DNA of 64,000 nucleotides from Ectobacillus sp. JY-23. GTDB taxonomy: Bacteria > Bacillota > Bacilli > Bacillales > Bacillaceae_G. The notes under the pieces are model-generated. The model was not told where the DNA came from and did not search any database. It saw only the letters and a program-made list of their open reading frames with translations. Below, piece after piece: positions 34,782 through 42,816 of this stretch; position 1 is the first letter of the stretch; each line of letters starts with the position of its first letter. Where the stretch lies: assembly GCF_023022965.1 (NCBI RefSeq), contig NZ_CP095462.1:2170001-2234000 (forward strand), read 5' to 3'. The position numbers were made by a program, and so were the translations under genes.

Positions 34782-35973
34782 GCTTCTCCTCCATTATGCT
34801 AAGTAAAGCCTCAATATTTGTTTTCCAGCGCAGCTCTTGATAAGCATACGCATGTCCATTCTTTCCAAGTTGTTTACGTAATCCCGGGTCTTGTGCCAGC
34901 CTGAGAATACTTCTCTCAATCTCCTCTGATGTACGCGTCACTGCGACAATACCACATTGCGCTTTTTTAATTACTTGATGCGCATAACCGGACACATCAG
35001 CCACCATAGGCTTGCCAACACACATATAATCAATGACTTTACCGGGCAAAACTGTTTCAAAAACTTCTTTATCACTTAAACTCACATACGCAATATGCGC
35101 CTTTGCGACTTCTTCTAAAGTTTGCTGTCGATTCTTTGGCTTTAAAAATCGTATATTGGTAAGGTTTTTCTGTTGAATCAATTCCTTAACCACATTCTTT
35201 TTGTAACCATACCCCACAATTACAAACTCAATATCTTCATACACCTGCATACGCTCTGCCACTTCAATCAGCTTCATAATGTCTTGGGCGAGTCCAATAT
35301 TACCTGTATAAATAACTGTCACCTTTTCTGTTTGTGTATCCATCGGTAACATATGCAGTTCACTATCCGTTAAAGAATTCGGCATAAACGAAATGCGCTG
35401 AGGCGGAATTCCTTTTGCTTCTATATACGTTCGAAACCCTTGACTATTAATAATGATATGATCTGCATGCCGGTAGATAAATCGTTCTAGCCAGTATGCA
35501 CTTTTCAGCACCCAGCGCTGTTGAAAGACTCCTACACCAATCAACGAATCCGGCCACAAATCCCTTACATCCAGAATTAATTTAGCCTTCATTTTACGTT
35601 TAGCAAATATACCAGCTAGCGGTATAAAGATGGCTGGTGTAGATACAAATATATAATCATATTCCTTTTTCAGGCGCAAAGTACATAAGATAAGCCTTGC
35701 AGCCACCTCAAGATACAGCATAAGACGCTTAAAAATGTTATGTGTGTACTTTCTCGTTTTCGGATGAATTCGTACAACATCTGCTTCAATATGCTCATCT
35801 GTCCAGTAAGCTTCATCCTTATACAAATTTTGATTTGGATAGCTAGGAGAAGGGGTAAGCACCGTCACTTCATAGCCAGCTTCCTTCAATTCCATATATA
35901 TATTTTTCATCCTGTTAGCGGCACTGCCGATTTCAGGATAGAAATTTTGCGTAATCATTAGCACTCTTTTCAA
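34774..35973 (-). CDS. Glycosyltransferase family 4 protein (WbuB-like)
   Basis: About 399 residues. I prefer TTG at 35973 because GGTGGAGAG lies nine bases before it and is itself inside the longer frame that begins at 35994; the protein then starts KRVLMITQNFYPEIGSAANR, the usual opening of WbuB-like enzymes. The donor domain has VIYTGNIGLAQDIMKLIE and ETVLPGKVIDYMCVGKPMVA. It is the first gene of the cluster segment transcribed from the region near 36000. WbuB-like proteins transfer N-acetylated or 6-deoxy hexosamines in O-antigen pathways; the donor here is not known. Confidence 0.85.
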   Translation of the reverse strand: MKRVLMITQNFYPEIGSAANRMKNIYMELKEAGYEVTVLTPSPSYPNQNLYKDEAYWTDEHIEADVVRIHPKTRKYTHNIFKRLMLYLEVAARLILCTLRLKKEYDYIFVSTPAIFIPLAGIFAKRKMKAKLILDVRDLWPDSLIGVGVFQQRWVLKSAYWLERFIYRHADHIIINSQGFRTYIEAKGIPPQRISFMPNSLTDSELHMLPMDTQTEKVTVIYTGNIGLAQDIMKLIEVAERMQVYEDIEFVIVGYGYKKNVVKELIQQKNLTNIRFLKPKNRQQTLEEVAKAHIAYVSLSDKEVFETVLPGKVIDYMCVGKPMVADVSGYAHQVIKKAQCGIVAVTRTSEEIERSILRLAQDPGLRKQLGKNGHAYAYQELRWKTNIEALLSIMEEKHV

Positions 35974-36180
35974 CCGAGCCAACTCTCCACCCATTTCAAA
36001 ATTGCATTTCCATTTATTCCTACAGGTTAGTATGTCTATACCCTTTCATTTACTATTCAATATCTCATAACAAGATTATGAAATTACTGGCATGATTTAC
36101 TTTTATAAGTGTACTATCACTGTTATAAAAACACAAAGCAAAACTCTTCCAATTTGATAATCTGGATATCTGTTTTGACC

Positions 36181-36711
36181 TTATAAATCTATATATTTGT
36201 ATAATTTTATAAAATAACCAGAAAGCTTTACATACTCTACTGCAGTACGTCTTATATCACTCCACCAATCTCCCTCATACGGTACATATAAAAAATGATA
36301 ACTTTCATCATATACCCTCTCAAAAGCTAGTTGCACACGCTTCATGTGATAATCAGAAGACACCACGATGGCTGTTTGAAACTGCCTCTTCTCCAATAGC
36401 TCCTTCGTATATAAAGCATTGGTATATGTACTTGTGGCATGTTTCTCTTCGATAATATGCTTTCTTGATATACCTAGCTTTACAGCCTTCTCCACTGAAA
36501 AACGCTTTGAGTCGGACTTTGACAGGAGTACGTATGGAGCGTATCCCTGTTTATACAATGCGGCTGCTTTCTCCAGACGTTTTTGATCACCGCTTAACAC
36601 AATGATAACATCTGCATGGGCTGGCTTTTCTTGTAGCGTTAAAAAAGGCTTTTGGATGCAAATCAGAAGAAAGAGGCTGATGATCCCCGTGCCGAAAAAC
36701 AACTTTCTCAA
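36181..36711 (-). CDS. YdcF/SanA-like (DUF218) membrane protein
   Basis: About 176 residues from TTG at 36711; AAAAGGGGG six bases upstream lies inside the longer frame starting at 36729. One N-terminal span, then a DUF218 domain: ADVIIVLSGDQKRLEKAA, the acidic/Arg pocket, ATSTYTNALYTKELL, and VVSSDYHMKRVQLAFER. DUF218 proteins take part in envelope assembly in several bacteria, mechanism unclear. It lies between the LCP gene and the glycosyltransferases, consistent with a wall-polymer role. Confidence 0.8.
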   Translation of the reverse strand: MRKLFFGTGIISLFLLICIQKPFLTLQEKPAHADVIIVLSGDQKRLEKAAALYKQGYAPYVLLSKSDSKRFSVEKAVKLGISRKHIIEEKHATSTYTNALYTKELLEKRQFQTAIVVSSDYHMKRVQLAFERVYDESYHFLYVPYEGDWWSDIRRTAVEYVKLSGYFIKLYKYIDL

Positions 36712-36736
36712 AATGTTCCCCCTTTTCACATTAGAA

Positions 36737-36760
36737 AAGGCACCCCGAAAAGAGTGCCTT
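36737..36760 (-). terminator. Terminator of the LCP gene
   Basis: AAGGCACCC (36737-36745) and GAGTGCCTT (36752-36760) form a 9-bp stem with one wobble around CGAAAA; TTTTCTAAT follows on the minus strand. Confidence 0.7.
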
Positions 36761-36767
36761 CCTTGTT

Positions 36768-37682
36768 TTATTGCACTGGCAATGCCAAATGCTCACGTAG
36801 CTTTTTAGACAATTCCTGGCGCGTTTGTTCCGCAACGACATAGTACCAGATGTTATTCATCATCTGACCTTTTCCTTCAATCTGAATTTCTTCATTACTA
36901 TTGCGCACTTCGCGATAGTTTTGTTGAATTTCAAACATTTGATCTTGCGTTAAGCTTGTTTTTACGTTCTTTTGAATCGCAGTTAGGATGCTCCCGTAGT
37001 TCGCTAGCGAAGAGACATTCGCACCTTTTTTAATGACAGCCTGAATCACTTGACGCTGTCTCATTTGACGACCGAAGTCCCCGCGCGGATCTTGCTTTCT
37101 CATACGAGCATACGCAAGTGCCTCGTCACCATTTAAGTGAATGGGTCCCTTTGCAAATGTATGGTTATCTTGTGTAAATGTTAAATCGTTGTTCACGTCA
37201 ACGCCGCCCACTGCATTTACGATATCCTTGAAACCTTCCATGTTTACCTCGATATAGTGATCAATCGGCACATCCAGGAAGTTTTCGACTGTGTTCACAG
37301 ACATCTCAACGCCGCCGAATGCGTATGCATGGTTGATTTTATCTTTAATACCTTTTCCTACGATTTCCGTGTACGTATCACGCGGAATGCTGACCATTTT
37401 CATGGATTTCAGTGTCGGATTCAATGTAATTAAAATAAGTGAGTCAGAACGACCGCGCTCATCGCCGCGCGGATCAGAACCCATCAATAAGATAGAAATC
37501 GGCGCCGCCTGCTTAATACTCGGCTGCTCCGTACGCTTTGGCGAAGACTCCCGCTCAAGTGGTTGATGTACACCTTCAAGCGTTTTGGAAACCTTACTAT
37601 ATACATTGTAGGCATATATACCTGCGCCAATTAAAAGAACGCCTATAATACCACCTATCCATAAAAGCACTTTCTTTTTCAT
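36768..37682 (-). CDS. LCP-family wall polymer transferase (LytR-CpsA-Psr)
   Basis: 304 residues with one N-terminal span (about 5-27) and an extracytoplasmic LCP domain: ISILLMGSDPRGDERGRSDS, the SIPRDTY strand, KINHAYAFGG, LNGDEALAYARMRKQDPRGD and FGRQMRQRQVIQAVIKK. The Asp and Arg residues that bind the pyrophosphate are kept. LCP proteins move undecaprenyl-diphosphate-linked polymers such as teichoic acid or capsule onto peptidoglycan MurNAc. It is next to the polysaccharide cluster and probably attaches its product, although Bacillus has several LCP paralogs with overlapping roles. Confidence 0.92.
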   Translation of the reverse strand: MKKKVLLWIGGIIGVLLIGAGIYAYNVYSKVSKTLEGVHQPLERESSPKRTEQPSIKQAAPISILLMGSDPRGDERGRSDSLILITLNPTLKSMKMVSIPRDTYTEIVGKGIKDKINHAYAFGGVEMSVNTVENFLDVPIDHYIEVNMEGFKDIVNAVGGVDVNNDLTFTQDNHTFAKGPIHLNGDEALAYARMRKQDPRGDFGRQMRQRQVIQAVIKKGANVSSLANYGSILTAIQKNVKTSLTQDQMFEIQQNYREVRNSNEEIQIEGKGQMMNNIWYYVVAEQTRQELSKKLREHLALPVQ

Positions 37683-37868
37683 GTGATCCCTGCTTTCTGT
37701 ACGAAATATGCGTTCCTTGTTTATGATATTGCTCGTCCACTACCATTTTCAAAATCCATCCATTTTTCGTAAATCATTTTATAACAATTATGAAGAAAAG
37801 GAAATAGCAATATGTTCGAGAATATGTCAAAGAGCATGCAAATTTACGAATGTAAACACATTTTGAAA

Positions 37869-37893
37869 AAAGCTGCCATAGATTGGCAGCTTT
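37869..37893 (-). terminator. Terminator of mbl
   Basis: AAAGCTGCC and GGCAGCTTT pair perfectly over nine bases, followed by a T run on the minus strand. Confidence 0.8.
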
Positions 37894-37897
37894 CATA

Positions 37898-38899
37898 TTA
37901 TAGTAATGCTCGGCGTGGCAATTTGTCGATGTTATCTAGCATAATGCCTGTTCCATTCGCAACGCATTGCATCGGATCTTCGGCAATTAGAACCGGTACT
38001 TTCAATTCTTCTGCAAGCAGCATATCAATGCCGTGCAGAAGTGCGCCGCCGCCTGTCAAGATAACGCCGCGGTCGATGATATCAGCTGCAAGCTCAGGTG
38101 GTGTACGCTCCAATACGCCTTTGGCAGCTTGTACAATAATATCTGCATTTTCTTTTAATGCTTGTTGAATTTCTTCAGAGCGCACAGTAATTGTACGCGG
38201 TAGGCCTGTTACCATATCGCGACCGCGGATGTCAATTTCTTCGTTGCGGCTGCCTGGGAATACAGTACCTACTTTGATTTTGATTTCTTCTGATGTACGC
38301 TCCCCGATTAGAAGCTTGTACGTGCGTTTAATATAGCTTAAAATCTCGGCGTCAAATTTATCGCCGGCCATCTTAATGGAAGAAGATGTAACGATGTCAC
38401 CCATAGACAAAACCGCGATGTCAGTTGTACCGCCGCCAATATCTACGACCATGTTACCGCTTGGCTGGAAGATATCCATGCCGGCACCGATTGCAGCTAC
38501 CTTTGGCTCTTCTTCTAGATATACTTTCTTACCGCCAGATTTCTCAGCAGCTTCACGAATTGCTTTTTGCTCAACAGATGTAATGTTTGTCGGGCAGCAA
38601 ATCAAAATGCGAGGCTTGGACAAAAAGCCTTTTACATTCAATTTATTAATGAAGTGACGCAGCATTGCCTCTGTAATTTCAAAGTCAGCGATAACGCCAT
38701 CCTTTAGCGGACGAATTGCGACAATGTTGCCTGGTGTACGACCCACCATGCGACGCGCTTCTTCTCCAACTGCAAGTACTTTTCCTGTATTACGATCAAT
38801 CGCCACAACGGACGGTTCATTTAGTACAATACCTTTTCCTTTAACATGAATCAAAACGTTAGCGGTACCAAGGTCGATCCCGATATCTCTTGAAAACAT
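37898..38899 (-). CDS. mbl: Rod-shape determining protein Mbl (MreB-like actin)
   Basis: 333 residues, full length. The actin-fold nucleotide-binding elements are complete: DIGIDLGTANVLIHVKGKG (phosphate 1), MVVDIGGGTTDIAVLSMG (phosphate 2) and GVILTGGGALLHGID (adenosine). Mbl filaments guide lateral wall synthesis with MreB and MreBH. Assigned to mbl rather than mreB because of the conserved spoIIID-mbl order of Bacillus. Separate terminator; the 200-base gap upstream should hold its own promoter. Confidence 0.95.
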   Translation of the reverse strand: MFSRDIGIDLGTANVLIHVKGKGIVLNEPSVVAIDRNTGKVLAVGEEARRMVGRTPGNIVAIRPLKDGVIADFEITEAMLRHFINKLNVKGFLSKPRILICCPTNITSVEQKAIREAAEKSGGKKVYLEEEPKVAAIGAGMDIFQPSGNMVVDIGGGTTDIAVLSMGDIVTSSSIKMAGDKFDAEILSYIKRTYKLLIGERTSEEIKIKVGTVFPGSRNEEIDIRGRDMVTGLPRTITVRSEEIQQALKENADIIVQAAKGVLERTPPELAADIIDRGVILTGGGALLHGIDMLLAEELKVPVLIAEDPMQCVANGTGIMLDNIDKLPRRALL

Positions 38900-39063
38900 T
38901 ACAGTTTGTGCCTCCTTGATTATTGCCCGAAAACGAGCACCGAATTCTTATATACCTAATTTATGATTCTATCATAACTTTTCGGGAAACGTAACAAGCC
39001 GACGCGATTTTTGTCGGAAAATTTATGGAAGAAGAGTAAAGAGGAGGGGAAAGCGCACGCGTA

Positions 39064-39090
39064 ACGGGCAGCGACAATGTCACTGCCCGT
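39064..39090 (-). terminator. Hairpin after spoIIID
   Basis: ACGGGCAGCGAC and GTCACTGCCCGT pair over 12 positions; the one odd pair is G-U on the minus strand. It lies eight bases after the spoIIID stop and has no T run, so it may only slow polymerase before mbl. Confidence 0.55.
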
Positions 39091-39098
39091 AGAGGGTC

Positions 39099-39377
39099 TT
39101 ACTGCCTTACTGTTTTTTCAACAACTGTGTCTTCTTTTCTGTACTTTTGCTTTGTGGCTTCGCCGCCGCGGAGGTGACGAATGGATTTGTGGTAATCTAG
39201 AATCTCCTTTACCTCGTTGGCCAATTCCGGGTTGATCTCCGGCAGGCGTTCTGTCAAATCCTTGTGAACTGTGCTTTTTGATACGCCGAATTCTTTCGCA
39301 ATCACACGAACCGTCTTCTTTGTCTCCACGATATACTTACCAATCTTGATTGTTCTCTCTTTGATGTAATCGTGCAC
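39099..39377 (-). CDS. spoIIID: Sporulation transcription regulator SpoIIID
   Basis: 92 residues from the GTG at 39377 (HDYIKERTIKIGKYIVETKK follows). GGGGAGG lies upstream, and the extra 41 codons of the longer frame are not part of the family. The helix-turn-helix VRVIAKEFGVSKSTVHKDL and the basic C-terminal helix (HKSIRHLRGGEATKQKYRK) are intact. SpoIIID tunes the mother-cell sigma-E regulon and activates sigK. It is nearly identical over its core to the B. subtilis protein as I recall it. Confidence 0.95.
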   Translation of the reverse strand: MHDYIKERTIKIGKYIVETKKTVRVIAKEFGVSKSTVHKDLTERLPEINPELANEVKEILDYHKSIRHLRGGEATKQKYRKEDTVVEKTVRQ

Positions 39378-39612
39378 ACCACTCGCCTCCCCTAAGATGT
39401 AAGAAGAGTGAAATGAGACTCGCTGCGCTTCATCTAGCTGTAAGTTCGAGAGTTGCATGTCGGATTTCGATGTACGCTGATTTATGATAAACTGATCCAC
39501 GGTTCCTCACCTCAAACACTCTCTTTGTTGGGTTTATACCATTGTATGGAGCCCATTACAGATATATGCTACATTCCGTACAAATTTGCGGACTAAGCAT
39601 AAAAAAATAAAA

Positions 39613-39638
39613 AAAGAAGCAGAAATGTCTGCTTCTTT
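39613..39638 (-). terminator. Terminator after the 144-residue membrane protein gene
   Basis: AAAGAAGCAGA and TCTGCTTCTTT pair perfectly over 11 bases around AATG, with T-rich sequence following on the minus strand. Confidence 0.8.
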
Positions 39639-39639
39639 G

Positions 39640-40074
39640 TCAAATGTGACTGCGCGCATGGTTGTTCTCAATCGTTTGCTGAATGCGTATATATGCGTTA
39701 TTGCGCTCTTCTTCTTTTGTAAATTCAAGTTGAACAGGCTCTTGTTGGTCTTTGATATGCAAATTCAACTTATACACAGTCACGTTCGCAAATATACGGC
39801 GATACATGCTAGTCAAAAACATCCAACTAACACCCGCAAGAACAATCCATATTGCATTATTTGGTTGCTGACGAAAATAATAATCTGCAAGCCAAATTAC
39901 AATCAGTGCTACCGCAAAGCCAACGTATGCATTAATAGGACGCTTAGGCTTATCTTCATCTTGTGTCACACTGTAGATATGCTTTGTAATATACAACGTG
40001 CCTTTATACTTAATAGTCACGTTGTGAATGGATAAATTTCCATTATTATAGGTCTGTCCCTCATCAAAAGACAT
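39640..40074 (-). CDS. Conserved membrane protein of unknown function
   Basis: 144 residues. A beta-rich N-terminal part (FDEGQTYNNGNLSIHNVTIK) is followed by two spans (about 49-65 and 73-90) and a C-terminal strand/helix part ending in EERNNAYIRIQQTIE. The layout, a small strand-rich domain around two spans, is like DUF6232-type proteins, but I am not certain. It is 18 bases from the ATPase gene upstream and probably in one operon with it. Confidence 0.55.
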   Translation of the reverse strand: MSFDEGQTYNNGNLSIHNVTIKYKGTLYITKHIYSVTQDEDKPKRPINAYVGFAVALIVIWLADYYFRQQPNNAIWIVLAGVSWMFLTSMYRRIFANVTVYKLNLHIKDQQEPVQLEFTKEEERNNAYIRIQQTIENNHARSHI

Positions 40075-40092
40075 AAGTCTCCCACCTTACTC

Positions 40093-40818
40093 CTATTTTT
40101 CATCATAAAACAAATCCTCCAGCATTTTCTCTCGATGTGAGAGAAAATATTTTGTAATTTGATAGTGCGCTGTCATCTCGTACTCAATTGGACTCATGCC
40201 ATTCTCATCAAATTGCAAAATCGTTGCATCAGGAAAACCCAGCAAAATAGGTGAATGCGTAGCTATGATAAACTGCACATTCCCACTTTTTGTCAAGTCG
40301 TGCATAATTCGTAAAAAGGTGAGCTGCCGTGCTGGTGAAAGCGCGGCCTCAGGCTCGTCGAGTAGGTAGATTGCTTTTTTATTAAATCTATGGAGAAATA
40401 GTGATAAAAATGCTTCGCCATGCGATTGGTCGTGCAGGGATTGTCCGCCGTATGCGGCATATTTACCGGGATGCTCCAAATGGTCAAGATGCGAGGCGAA
40501 ATGATAGAAGGTTTCCGCGCGTAAAAAGAAGCCGTTCGTCACTTTGGGCAGCCACGACAAACGCAGGTAAGCTCCTAGCGCAGATTGCGAGGCATGCACT
40601 TCATATGTATTATTGCGACCGCCCCCGCCAAGGGCAAATTCACATTTATCTGCAATTCCCTCTAATAGTGTTGATTTACCAGAGCCGTTTTCTCCAACAA
40701 AGAAGGTGACCGGCTTCGTAATATCAAGCTCACGTAGGCTTCGGATGGCAGGAATGGAAAACGGATATTGCTGCTTTGATACGCCTTCGTTTAGTAAAGT
40801 AATCCGCTTTAAAAACAT
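40093..40818 (-). CDS. AAA/SMC-like ATPase of the predicted ATP-binding family
   Basis: 241 residues, a compact ABC-type head without coiled coil. Walker A FFVGENGSGKSTLLEGIA (about 40-57), a signature region SHGEAFLSLF (about 135), Walker B AIYLLDEPEAALSPARQL and a switch-His IIATHSPILL. These small ATPases (AAA_23/AAA_15-like) are widespread in Firmicutes; some act in defence or DNA repair, but this one stands alone without nuclease partner, so no role is assigned. Confidence 0.8.
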   Translation of the reverse strand: MFLKRITLLNEGVSKQQYPFSIPAIRSLRELDITKPVTFFVGENGSGKSTLLEGIADKCEFALGGGGRNNTYEVHASQSALGAYLRLSWLPKVTNGFFLRAETFYHFASHLDHLEHPGKYAAYGGQSLHDQSHGEAFLSLFLHRFNKKAIYLLDEPEAALSPARQLTFLRIMHDLTKSGNVQFIIATHSPILLGFPDATILQFDENGMSPIEYEMTAHYQITKYFLSHREKMLEDLFYDEK

Positions 40819-40829
40819 ATGCTATGCTC

Positions 40830-41369
40830 CTAGTCATTTGGATTAATAATTGCCAGCATTTGATGATCTTCCCACTTGCCCTTAATTCTCACACTTTTAC
40901 GCGCAAGTCCTTCCTTATGGAAGCCCACCTTTTCCAGCACACGAATCGAGCCGATGTTATGCGGCATAACACCCGCTTCAATGCGGTGTAGCTTCAGCTC
41001 ATGAAAGCCATATGCAACAATGAGCTGCACCGCTTCTGTCATATATCCCTGACCATTGTGTGCTTCATCAAGGAAATAGCCAATAAACGCACCTTGTACG
41101 GAACCTCGCACAATCTGGAATAAACTAATCGTACCAATCAGTTCATTATTTTCTTTTTTATAAATCCCAAATCCATACTGCCTGTCGTGCTGCGCTTCTT
41201 CCTCCAAATATGTAAGCAAATCCTCCTGCGCCGCTAGCGTATAATAGCTGTCATCACGCGTCATGGCATACCGCTCGAAAAACGCGCGATTTTTGATTTG
41301 AAGTTCTAAGCGCTTCGCCGCATCCGCGCGTGTAAATAATCGTACATAAATACGTTCGCTCATTTTCAT
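40830..41369 (-). CDS. GNAT-family N-acetyltransferase (RimJ/RimL-like)
   Basis: 179 residues with the acetyl-CoA site of the ribosomal-protein acetyltransferase branch: IGYFLDEAHNGQGYMTEAV and HRIEAGVMPHNIGSIRVLEK followed by GFHKEGLARKSVRIKGKWED. This is the YdaF/RimJ type. The substrate is unknown. Starts 11 bases upstream of the ATPase gene's start side, same strand, so probably co-transcribed. Confidence 0.88.
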   Translation of the reverse strand: MKMSERIYVRLFTRADAAKRLELQIKNRAFFERYAMTRDDSYYTLAAQEDLLTYLEEEAQHDRQYGFGIYKKENNELIGTISLFQIVRGSVQGAFIGYFLDEAHNGQGYMTEAVQLIVAYGFHELKLHRIEAGVMPHNIGSIRVLEKVGFHKEGLARKSVRIKGKWEDHQMLAIINPND

Positions 41370-41445
41370 CCCCCCATTTTATTCCATTATAAAAGAAAAA
41401 CATGCGGTTTCACATCAAATTCTGCGCGTTACCAACTAGGTAAGC

Positions 41446-41487
41446 CTCTCTATCAGCCAAACTCTACTCTCTATCGGCCAAACTCTA
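41446..41487. repeat. Two tandem 21-bp units of the CTATCGGCC repeat
   Basis: CTCTCTATCAGCCAAACTCTA (41446-41466) is followed directly by the same 21-mer with one change, A to G in the centre (41467-41487). The core CTATCGGCCAAA recurs five times at 48061-48152. Intergenic, between the GNAT gene and a terminator. Confidence 0.75.
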
Positions 41488-41501
41488 TACACAGAGAAAA
41501 A

Positions 41502-41520
41502 CTGCCGGTCAGTCCGGCAG
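41502..41520 (-). terminator. Terminator of the small membrane protein gene
   Basis: CTGCCGG and CCGGCAG form a 7-bp stem overlapping the stop codon, with a T run after it on the minus strand. Confidence 0.65.
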
Positions 41521-41649
41521 CTTTTCTTCTTTGTCCACTTCAAAGTTCTGATAAGATGGAGGGCCTTTGCTTCCTGTTATTAGGATCAGAATAGAGAAGA
41601 TAAAGAATGCAATGATGCATAAGATAATGAGCGTTACGGTTAATGACAT
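41509..41649 (-). CDS. Small single-span membrane protein
   Basis: 46 residues from the ATG at 41649, which follows AAAGGAGGGGG; the longer frame to 41751 covers the spoIIQ terminator and is rejected. One span (about residues 3-24) and a polar tail ending in an acidic/basic mix (NFEVDKEEKLPD). No family recognised. The strong ribosome site and flanking terminators on both sides argue for a real, independently expressed gene. Confidence 0.65.
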   Translation of the reverse strand: MSLTVTLIILCIIAFFIFSILILITGSKGPPSYQNFEVDKEEKLPD

Positions 41650-41705
41650 GTTCGTCCCCCTCCTTTTCTTCATATATATGTGGGGACAAGCAGGTTTACG
41701 ACAAA

Positions 41706-41745
41706 AAACAGCCGCCCAAGCGTATTCGCAGTTGGGCGGCTGTTT
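41706..41745. terminator. Terminator of spoIIQ
   Basis: AAACAGCCGCCCAA and TTGGGCGGCTGTTT form a 14-bp perfect stem around a 12-base loop, seven bases past the spoIIQ stop. Confidence 0.85.
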
Positions 41746-41751
41746 GGCCAC

Positions 41752-42618
41752 TTAGTTATTTTCTTCTTGATTCGGTTTTTCAGTGCCTTCCTTAGCAGGT
41801 TCCTTCTCAGTATTCTGCTTTTCATCCTTCGCTGGCTCTTTTTCCGTATCTGTATTTTGCTTCTCGTCCTTTGCAGGCTCTTCTTTATCAGCGTTTTGCT
41901 TTTCGTCCTTCGCTGGCTCTTTGTCTTCGTTTTTCACCGGTGCTGTTACAGGTGCTGTTTTAATATCAGCTACCGTTTTATCGAAGAACGTTTGCGGATT
42001 TACCGCTACGCCATCTTTGCGAAGCTCAAAGTGTACATGGTAACCAGCTTCTTTGCTGATTGTGCTAAGGCCTGCTTTACCAATCACATCGCCTTGTGCT
42101 ACCTTGTCACCAGCTTTCAACGCTACGCCTTCAAGACTTTGGTAAGACGCTGTGATGCCATTGCCGCTGTCGACTGTTACAACGTAACCAAGTAGGGAGT
42201 CTTTTTCAGACTTTACTACTGTTCCGCTGATAGCTGCTGTCACGTCAAATGTCTTGCCATCTTTAGATGCAATATCAATACCCGTGTTTGCGGAATACGT
42301 GTTGTTATAGAATACAAGTGCTGCTTCTTGCTCTTCTGGTGTTGCAGTAGGATCGTAGAATTTCTTCTTTACAACCGCGTTTTCTACTTTTGCAACCGGC
42401 ATTTTCACAACTTCTGTTGCTTTCGTTACTGGAACCGCACCTTCATTATTTTGGCTATATGGCGCAGTTGGTTTCTTTGTTTCTTTTTTGTCTGCCGATT
42501 GGTACCAAAGCGTCGCTGTTAAGATTACAGCTGCACACGCGATGTACACAGTTGGAAATACCCAACGTTTTTGACCAAACTTCACTACTTTACGAGATTT
42601 TTTTTCTCCATCTCTCAT
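41752..42618 (-). CDS. spoIIQ: Stage II sporulation protein SpoIIQ (degenerate LytM/M23 domain)
   Basis: 288 residues. One span near residues 22-41, then a LytM-type domain (about 105-225) in the space between mother cell and forespore, where SpoIIQ binds SpoIIIAH and supports engulfment and the feeding channel. The zinc site is incomplete: NTGIDIA stands where HxGxD is expected, while the second motif YHVHFEL is kept, so it is probably not an active peptidase, as for the B. subtilis protein. The last ~60 residues are a repetitive charged tail with three near copies of EPAKDEKQNT. The terminator follows directly. Confidence 0.92.
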   Translation of the reverse strand: MRDGEKKSRKVVKFGQKRWVFPTVYIACAAVILTATLWYQSADKKETKKPTAPYSQNNEGAVPVTKATEVVKMPVAKVENAVVKKKFYDPTATPEEQEAALVFYNNTYSANTGIDIASKDGKTFDVTAAISGTVVKSEKDSLLGYVVTVDSGNGITASYQSLEGVALKAGDKVAQGDVIGKAGLSTISKEAGYHVHFELRKDGVAVNPQTFFDKTVADIKTAPVTAPVKNEDKEPAKDEKQNADKEEPAKDEKQNTDTEKEPAKDEKQNTEKEPAKEGTEKPNQEENN

Positions 42619-42680
42619 TTGATTATCACCTCAGCAATCAGTTTGAACAAGAATCAATCAATCTATACGCTGTATAACTC

Positions 42681-42712
42681 ATTACTTTTCGACAAAACAA
42701 AGATTTTTATGC
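42681..42712 (-). promoter_or_regulatory. Sigma-F/G-type promoter candidate of spoIIQ
   Basis: On the minus strand GCATA (42712-42708) is followed after 16 bases by CGAAAAGTAAT (42691-42681), resembling forespore sigma-F/sigma-G boxes as I remember them. spoIIQ is sigma-F controlled in B. subtilis, which fits. Confidence 0.4.
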
Positions 42713-42816
42713 ATGTTTTTTTGTAGAAATTCGTCAAATATATAATTTTTAACCATCATTCATAGAAATTACTTCCTTAACAAATAATGAAATAAATGGG
42801 AAAGGGGGAGCAATTC

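Noticed and set aside
39378-39500. 41-codon N-terminal extension of spoIIID
   Set aside because: The family begins at HDYIKERTIKIGKY after the GTG at 39377, which has a good ribosome site; the upstream frame is only open by chance.
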